NCBI GenBank assembly: GCA_002392915.1
Contig: DGHQ01000004.1
Location: 1 to 64,000, forward strand
Length of the DNA: 64,000 nt
Direction of reading: 5' to 3'
From: Bacteroidales bacterium UBA3844
GTDB taxonomy: Bacteria; Bacteroidota; Bacteroidia; Bacteroidales; Paludibacteraceae
Shown: piece after piece, positions 59,159 to 64,000 of the stretch
Numbering within the stretch: the first letter of the stretch is position 1
Layout: each line of letters opens with the position of its first letter
Notes under the pieces: generated by a model
What the model saw: the letters and a program-made list of their open reading frames with translations, nothing else
What the model was told of the DNA's origin: nothing
The model's database searches: none
Program-made: the position numbers and the translations under genes

Positions 59159-61366
59159 ATGATGACAAAGGAAGAATTACATAAAGAGCTAAAATATCAT
59201 TTTGGTTTCGACTCTTTCAAGGGCAACCAAGAGGATATAATAATGAACGTACTTGCCGGCAACGACACATTCGTGTTGATGCCCACAGGTGGCGGCAAAT
59301 CATTGTGTTACCAATTGCCATCACTGATAATGGATGGCACTGCCATAGTTATATCTCCATTGATAGCATTGATGAAAAACCAAGTCGATGCGATGCGAAA
59401 TTTCAGTGAAGAACGTGGAATTGCTCATTTCTTGAACTCGTCATTGTCGAAAGCAGAAGTCGACAGTGTCAAGACAGATATTTTAGAAAAGAGAACCAAA
59501 CTACTTTATGTTGCGCCAGAGTCGCTGACAAAAGACGAGTATATCGAGTTTTTGCAGAATGTGAAAATCTCATTCTATGCCGTCGACGAAGCACACTGTA
59601 TTTCCGAGTGGGGACACGACTTTCGCCAGGAGTACCGTAACATCCGCCCAATCATCGACCGTATCGGTCAAAAAGTGGGTGTGATCGCGCTTACTGCGAC
59701 AGCGACCCCTAAGGTACAGCACGACATTCAGAAAAGTCTCGGAATGAAAGACGCTAAAGTATTCAAATCTTCATTCAACCGCTCCAACCTTTACTATGAG
59801 GTTAAGCCAAAGACAAAGGATGTCGACAAAGACCTTATCAAGTTCATCCGTGCAAACCACGGCAAAAGCGGCATCATATACTGTTTGAGCCGCAAACAGG
59901 TGGAAGACCTTGCGGAGACGCTGAATCTCAACGGCATCAAAGCCAGAGCCTACCATGCAGGCATGGACGCCACAGTAAGAAGCGCCAACCAAGATGATTT
60001 CCTTTTGGAAAAAGTAGACGTGATTGTAGCGACAATAGCATTCGGAATGGGTATCGACAAACCAGACGTCAGATATGTAATCCACTACGACATTCCAAAG
60101 AGTCTGGAAGGTTACTATCAGGAGACAGGTCGTGCAGGGCGAGACGGAGGCGAAGGCAAATGCATCGCATACTACTGCGAGGAAGACCTTAAGAAACTCG
60201 AGAAGTTCACGCAAAGCAAGAATGGTTCAGAAAAAGAAATAGGCAAACAGTTGTTGGCAGAGACACAGATGTATGCCACAACAACAATGTGCCGAAGAAA
60301 AGTATTGCTTCACTATTTCGGTGAAGAGTATGTAGAAGATAATTGTGGAAATTGCGATAATTGTTTAAATCCAAAGAAAACAGTGGAGGCAAAAGAGTTA
60401 CTAAGCACGGTATTGGAAACCGTTGTAGCTTTAGGAGAGCAGGAGAAAATTGATTATGTCATTGACATCATCTTGGGTAGAGAGACGCCAATGATAGTTG
60501 AATTGAATCAACACGAGGAAATTGACACCTTTGGTGAAGGAAAATCTGAACCAGAGTCGACATGGCAGGCTGTCATACAGGAAGCCATCGTTGTCGGATA
60601 TCTCAAAAAAGATGTTGAAAGCTATGGCAACTTGAAGATCACACCGGAAGGAAAGAAATTCTTGTCGAAGCCAAAGAGCTTTAAGGTCAACATCATAGAT
60701 GAGGATGATGTAGACGACATAGACATAGAGAACATTCCTCAGACAGGCGACGCAGACTCGTGTGCTGTCGACCCAGAATTGTTCTCAATGCTTAAGGATT
60801 TGAGAAAGAAGATGGCAAACCAAATGGAGATTCCACCATTTGTTATCTTCCAGGATCCAGCATTGGAGGCTATGGCTACTACCTACCCTATCAACTTGGA
60901 CGAGTTGGCAAACATTCCTGGTGTAGGACAAGGAAAAGCTAAAAAGTTCGGTAAAGAGTTCGTTGACGTTATCCGCCGACATGTGGAGGAGAACGAGATT
61001 CAACGTCCGGAAGACTTCAGAATCCGTACAGCGCCAAGCAAATCAAAGATAAAGGTGGAGATTCTAAATGCCATCGACTTAAAGAAGCCTCTCGACGAGT
61101 GGGCTGCAGGAAGAGGCATTGAATTTGACGATTTGCTGACTGAAATAGAGTCGATTGTCAACTCAGGACCAGACACACCGCCAGACATCAGCTATTTTAT
61201 TGAGCAGGTCATGGATGAAGACAGAGTGGAAGAGATCTACGACTATTTCAGAGATGAAGCCGAATCTGATGACATCGACTCTGCAATTGAGAATTTAGGA
61301 GGCGACTATACCGAAGAGGAAGTTCGTCTTGTTAGAATAAAATTTTTGACAGAATTAGGTAGTTAA
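59159..61366 (+). CDS. recQ: ATP-dependent DNA helicase RecQ
   Basis: This 735-aa 3'-5' helicase shows motif I VLMPTGGGKSLCYQLPSL, motif II YAVDEAHCISEWGHDFRQEY, motif III ALTATATPKVQ, motif VI QETGRAGRDG, the RQC zinc site (CRRKVLLHYF, NCGNCDNCLNP) and an HRDC domain at about 540-620 (SMLKDLRKKMANQME, IPGVGQGKAKKFG). About 115 extra C-terminal residues follow HRDC. It works in recombination and fork repair. Two adjacent start codons (59159, 59162) are possible. Confidence 0.95.
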   Translation: MMTKEELHKELKYHFGFDSFKGNQEDIIMNVLAGNDTFVLMPTGGGKSLCYQLPSLIMDGTAIVISPLIALMKNQVDAMRNFSEERGIAHFLNSSLSKAEVDSVKTDILEKRTKLLYVAPESLTKDEYIEFLQNVKISFYAVDEAHCISEWGHDFRQEYRNIRPIIDRIGQKVGVIALTATATPKVQHDIQKSLGMKDAKVFKSSFNRSNLYYEVKPKTKDVDKDLIKFIRANHGKSGIIYCLSRKQVEDLAETLNLNGIKARAYHAGMDATVRSANQDDFLLEKVDVIVATIAFGMGIDKPDVRYVIHYDIPKSLEGYYQETGRAGRDGGEGKCIAYYCEEDLKKLEKFTQSKNGSEKEIGKQLLAETQMYATTTMCRRKVLLHYFGEEYVEDNCGNCDNCLNPKKTVEAKELLSTVLETVVALGEQEKIDYVIDIILGRETPMIVELNQHEEIDTFGEGKSEPESTWQAVIQEAIVVGYLKKDVESYGNLKITPEGKKFLSKPKSFKVNIIDEDDVDDIDIENIPQTGDADSCAVDPELFSMLKDLRKKMANQMEIPPFVIFQDPALEAMATTYPINLDELANIPGVGQGKAKKFGKEFVDVIRRHVEENEIQRPEDFRIRTAPSKSKIKVEILNAIDLKKPLDEWAAGRGIEFDDLLTEIESIVNSGPDTPPDISYFIEQVMDEDRVEEIYDYFRDEAESDDIDSAIENLGGDYTEEEVRLVRIKFLTELGS

Positions 61367-61375
61367 TTAAGAAAA

Positions 61376-62281
61376 ATGAAACCAACATTATTAGTTTTGG
61401 CAGCCGGAATGGGTAGCCGTTACGGCACATTGAAACAGCTCGACGGAGTTGGCCCAAGCGGTGAGACAATCATGGATTATTCAATCTATGACGCAGTAAG
61501 AGCAGGATTCGGCAAAGTTGTATTTGTGATACGTCGTGATTTTGAGAAAGACTTCAACGAGAAGATTCTATCTAAATACAAAGGTGTAGTAGACGTTGCC
61601 ACTGTATTCCAATCATTGGATTGTCTGCCAGCTGGCTATAGCGTTCCTGAAGGACGTGAGAAGCCATGGGGTACAAACCACGCTATCTTGGTGGCTAAGG
61701 ATGCGGTCAACACTCCATTCGCAGTGATCAACGCAGACGACTTCTACGGCAAAGAGAGTTTTGAGATCCTTGCTAAGGCATTGATCTCTCTTGAAGGCAA
61801 GAAGAACGACTACTGCATGGTAGGCTACCGTCTTGGCAACACACTTTCAGAGAGCGGAACAGTTTCAAGAGGTGTTTGCCACACAGACAACAATGGCTAC
61901 CTTTCAACAGTTGAAGAGCACTATGAGATTCATAGAAAAGATGGCCAAGTCATCTTTAAGAACCAGACAACAGGTGAGTTCAACTCTATTGACGAGAATT
62001 TGCCAGTTTCAATGAACATGTGGGGATTCACTCCTGACTACTTCGTTCATTCAGAGTCTGACTTCAAGGTTTTCCTTGATGGATGCAACGGTAATTTGAA
62101 GGCTGAGTATGGTATTCCAACAATGGTTAACAAACTTATCCAGACTAAGACTGCTACAATCAAGGTGCTTGACACTCCATGCAAATGGTTCGGTGTTACT
62201 TACAAAGAAGACCGTCCTATGGTAGTATCAAAAATCGAATCGCTTGTGGCAGCAGGCGTATATCCAAAGAAATTGTTCTAA
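61376..62281 (+). CDS. Nucleotidyltransferase (sugar-nucleotide type)
   Basis: The 301-aa protein is a GT-A-like NTP transferase: LLVLAAGMGSRYGTLKQLDGVGPSGETIMDYSI is the nucleotide loop, followed by PWGTNHAILVAKDAVNTPFAVINADDFYGKESF with the metal-binding aspartates. Substrate is not fixed by sequence; relatives activate sugar phosphates. It follows recQ by 9 bases and ends with a terminator. Confidence 0.85.
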   Translation: MKPTLLVLAAGMGSRYGTLKQLDGVGPSGETIMDYSIYDAVRAGFGKVVFVIRRDFEKDFNEKILSKYKGVVDVATVFQSLDCLPAGYSVPEGREKPWGTNHAILVAKDAVNTPFAVINADDFYGKESFEILAKALISLEGKKNDYCMVGYRLGNTLSESGTVSRGVCHTDNNGYLSTVEEHYEIHRKDGQVIFKNQTTGEFNSIDENLPVSMNMWGFTPDYFVHSESDFKVFLDGCNGNLKAEYGIPTMVNKLIQTKTATIKVLDTPCKWFGVTYKEDRPMVVSKIESLVAAGVYPKKLF

Positions 62282-62298
62282 TCAAACAATATTCAATC

Positions 62299-62330
62299 TA
62301 AAGGGAGCGCCAAAAACGCTCCCTTTATTG
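62299..62330 (+). terminator. Terminator after the nucleotidyltransferase gene
   Basis: AAAGGGAGCG and CGCTCCCTTT form a 10-bp stem around CCAAAAA, followed by ATTGTTT. Confidence 0.8.
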
Positions 62331-62417
62331 TTTACGGAAAGCAATTAACACCATCCATATATTCACCGACAATTACTTAAAATTCAAATTTAACCCAGAA
62401 CTAATAATCAACAACAC

Positions 62418-63257
62418 ATGGAAAAAACAATAAAAAGATCTTTCTTGATATTGATGTCCCTATTACTTACAACAATCAATATTACCGCAGCTAACGACAC
62501 AAAAACAAACACGAAGTCGATTGCAGACACATTCTGCATCACAAACCATGATATTATTAGTTTGCTGACAGAAGATTATATCAACAAGAAGGGTAATTTG
62601 AAACAGAAATACTTTGCAGAACTTAAAAACGGAATTATAAACAAAGATATACCAAAGAAAGCATACATAAGCAAAAGCGACCATACATACGTGGGCGACG
62701 CTAACAAAAACAACATCACCGTCGGATTATATCTGATAGTGAAAAAAGGACAAAGCAGAATCGTAAGGGACGTAGATGGCAGAAAAAGTTGCAGGATACT
62801 TCCGTCTACAACATCATTTGCCGCTCTTCCGCAAAACAAGGAGGTCACTTGTGTGCAAAGAATTCTTAAAGTAAAAGACGGAGACACGTTCGACTACCTT
62901 GATTGCAACGGAGCGATACACACTGTACGAATAGCAGGAATCGACACACCAGAGAAGGGGCAACCGTTCGCTAACAAAGCCAAAGAAAAACTCTCATCAC
63001 TACTTCATTCCGGACAAATAACATTACTTCGTACAGGTTCAGGCAACCACAAAAGGATGGCAATGGAAGTTTTTGTCGACGGGATTGATGTCAATCTTGA
63101 ATTGGTAAGATGCGGGCTTGCCTGGAGAGAACCACGTTTCGACAAGTCCGGGAAATACGTACAGGCAGAAGCGGATGCTAAAAAAGCGAAACTTGGACTA
63201 TGGAGTGATCCAAGCAACATAGCCCCGTGGGAATACAGAGCAAGTAAAAGAAAATAA
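62418..63257 (+). CDS. Secreted thermonuclease-family nuclease
   Basis: The 279-aa protein has a signal peptide (FLILMSLLLTTINITAA), an unknown N-terminal part (about 25-145) and a staphylococcal-nuclease domain: VKDGDTFDYLDCNGAIHTVRIAGIDTPEKGQPF, KEKLSSLLHSGQITL, NHKRMAMEVFVDGIDVNLELVRCGLAW and WEYR at the end. The active-site Asp (GDT), Arg (RIAGID), Glu/Asp (TPE) and second Arg (HKR) are present. It would cut extracellular or periplasmic DNA and RNA. It stands alone. Confidence 0.9.
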   Translation: MEKTIKRSFLILMSLLLTTINITAANDTKTNTKSIADTFCITNHDIISLLTEDYINKKGNLKQKYFAELKNGIINKDIPKKAYISKSDHTYVGDANKNNITVGLYLIVKKGQSRIVRDVDGRKSCRILPSTTSFAALPQNKEVTCVQRILKVKDGDTFDYLDCNGAIHTVRIAGIDTPEKGQPFANKAKEKLSSLLHSGQITLLRTGSGNHKRMAMEVFVDGIDVNLELVRCGLAWREPRFDKSGKYVQAEADAKKAKLGLWSDPSNIAPWEYRASKRK

Positions 63258-63261
63258 ATAA

Positions 63262-63310
63262 GAACAAAAAAAACGCCACAAACATCATCTGAAGTTTGTG
63301 GCATTTTTTA
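63262..63310. terminator. Terminator after the thermonuclease gene
   Basis: GCCACAAAC (63275-63283) pairs with GTTTGTGGC (63294-63302), with an A-run on the left and TTTTTT on the right; it can work in both directions. Confidence 0.8.
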
Positions 63311-63320
63311 TGATGATACA

Positions 63321-63502
63321 TCACAGTTTAGATAAAAAAGACTGACCACATGCTATATACATATTAATTCCGTGGCGTACATAGTCCAACTCTTCTCTGG
63401 AAATGATCATTTCTTCTGGACTGCCATTATCAACATAAAGCACTTTTGCTGATTTAGCATTATACAATGTCCATGCCAAAGGACCATATTCCTCATCATC
63501 TA
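63321..63502 (-). other. Protein-like open frame of 60 codons without a start codon
   Basis: The minus strand reads VDDEEYGPLAWTLYNAKSAK, then VLYVDNGSPEEM and so on to GQSFLSKL and a stop at 63321. The composition looks like a real protein, yet no ATG or GTG lies at its start; the first in-frame ATG leaves only 27 codons. It may be a frame-shifted tail of a gene, or use a TTG. Confidence 0.35.
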
Positions 63503-63790
63503 CTTAGACGAATAATCAAATGTATCCACATTGACACGAGGTTTTACCGTATCCACCACTATAGAATCCGCAATTAGCGAATCTGAAGCTGTAGCTCTCA
63601 TATTTGTTGAGTCAACAGCATTGACATTTATATCATCCGTATCAGAAGCCGTAGAGTCAGAACATTGAGACGAATCTCTTTCAGCCGAAGTACCAGCTGT
63701 TTTATACTTATCTATCACGTCCGGATTGTTGTAGATATAAAACAAAATCACACCTACAAACACCAAAAGAAATCTGAAAAAATTCTTCAT
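63500..63790 (-). CDS. Small anchored Ser/Asp-rich protein, 96 aa
   Basis: One N-terminal membrane helix (MKNFFRFLLVFVGVILFYIY) is followed by a low-complexity acidic chain (TSAERDSSQCSDSTASDTDD) and ends VDTFDYSSK. It has no known family; it may be an inner-membrane protein with an extended outer part. It is preceded by the terminator of the barrel gene upstream and overlaps the start of the startless frame at 63321-63502. Confidence 0.55.
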   Translation of the reverse strand: MKNFFRFLLVFVGVILFYIYNNPDVIDKYKTAGTSAERDSSQCSDSTASDTDDINVNAVDSTNMRATASDSLIADSIVVDTVKPRVNVDTFDYSSK

Positions 63791-63803
63791 ATTTATATTT
63801 ATA

Positions 63804-63832
63804 CAAAAAGGCGAGCTTTAAGACTCGCCTTA
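63804..63832 (-). terminator. Terminator after the cut-off barrel gene
   Basis: AAGGCGAG and CTCGCCTT pair around CTTTAAGA; on the minus strand TTTTTGTAT follows. Confidence 0.75.
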
Positions 63833-63858
63833 TAAGTTGTCGATTATTAAACTCAAAA

Positions 63859-64000
63859 TTACATCTGAGGTTTCTTTCTCTGCTTACCAACACTTAATGT
63901 TGGGAATGTGTAACCAGCACCTATTCTCATACTTCTATGGCATAGTGTCTGACCAAGAACTGAAGTATTCTGAGTCAAATCTCTCAAACCAAGATCATAA
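63859..64000 (-). CDS. Outer-membrane barrel protein, C-terminal part (cut by window edge)
   Basis: The minus strand is open from the window edge to a TAA at 63859: YDLGLRDLTQNTSVLGQTLC, then RSMRIGAGYTFPTLSVGKQ and RKKPQM. The YDLGLRDLT and RIGAGYTF strands are typical of the last strands of the outer-membrane beta-barrel (porin-like) family. Only 46 residues are visible, so no more specific call can be made. A terminator follows. Confidence 0.65.
   Translation of the reverse strand, partial: YDLGLRDLTQNTSVLGQTLCHRSMRIGAGYTFPTLSVGKQRKKPQM

Overview
The window is chromosomal DNA of a member of the Bacteroidota, most likely order Bacteroidales (Bacteroides/Prevotella-like). The evidence is the repeated TAnnTTTG -7 promoter box about 20 bases after a TTG-type -33 box; lipoproteins with acidic residues after the lipobox cysteine; Bacteroidota families (DUF4290, DUF4301, DUF4922, PorQ, SGBP-B-like surface lipoproteins); and the gene orders porQ-cmk-ispH-pfkA and tig-clpP-clpX-recQ. 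Base composition is moderately AT-rich. I cannot fix the genus. I saw no rRNA, tRNA or CRISPR array.

Layout. 1-0.7 kb: cut-off IS982-type transposase on the minus strand, then a dispersed palindromic repeat. 0.7-19 kb: mostly housekeeping genes on the plus strand (TerB/J-like membrane protein, hpt, adk, cls, a DUF59 protein, lpxH-like, nucleoside phosphorylase, DUF4290, porQ, cmk, ispH, pfkA, META lipoprotein), with serS and two others on the minus strand, and three SGBP-like lipoproteins that have no SusC/SusD partners. 19-24.6 kb, minus strand: a large surface protein with a probable type IX sorting tail, a small CarboxypepD_reg-like protein, an N-acetylmuramoyl-L-alanine amidase and mnmA. 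24.6-30 kb, minus strand: a YhcG/DUF1016 nuclease followed by a decayed fragment, then membrane proteins, creD and a winged-helix regulator. Three copies of one dyad operator mark this last group as a small regulon.

30-40.2 kb, minus strand, is the accessory island: a WYL-type regulator, two overlapping DUF262 genes (one with an HNH nuclease domain, one with an unrelated long C-terminus), a strong terminator, then a 161-aa unknown gene, a MoxR-type AAA ATPase, an HExxH metallopeptidase, a VWA (DUF2201-like) protein and a 351-aa unknown. This looks like a conflict or defence locus and is the best candidate for an undescribed system, possibly two adjoining modules.

40.3-64 kb: DUF4301; a four-gene operon (1053-aa amidase-like protein with a golvesin-like insertion, GT2 glycosyltransferase, unknown, DUF4922); a CE2-like SGNH esterase; a secreted unknown; a radical SAM protein with a small HExxH membrane protein; two outer-membrane barrels; tig, clpP, clpX, recQ, a nucleotidyltransferase, a secreted thermonuclease, a small anchored protein and a cut-off outer-membrane barrel. 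Dispersed 70-135 bp inverted-repeat elements (five copies plus a remnant) lie in the intergenic gaps, and many terminators share a GAGACG/CGTCTC stem.
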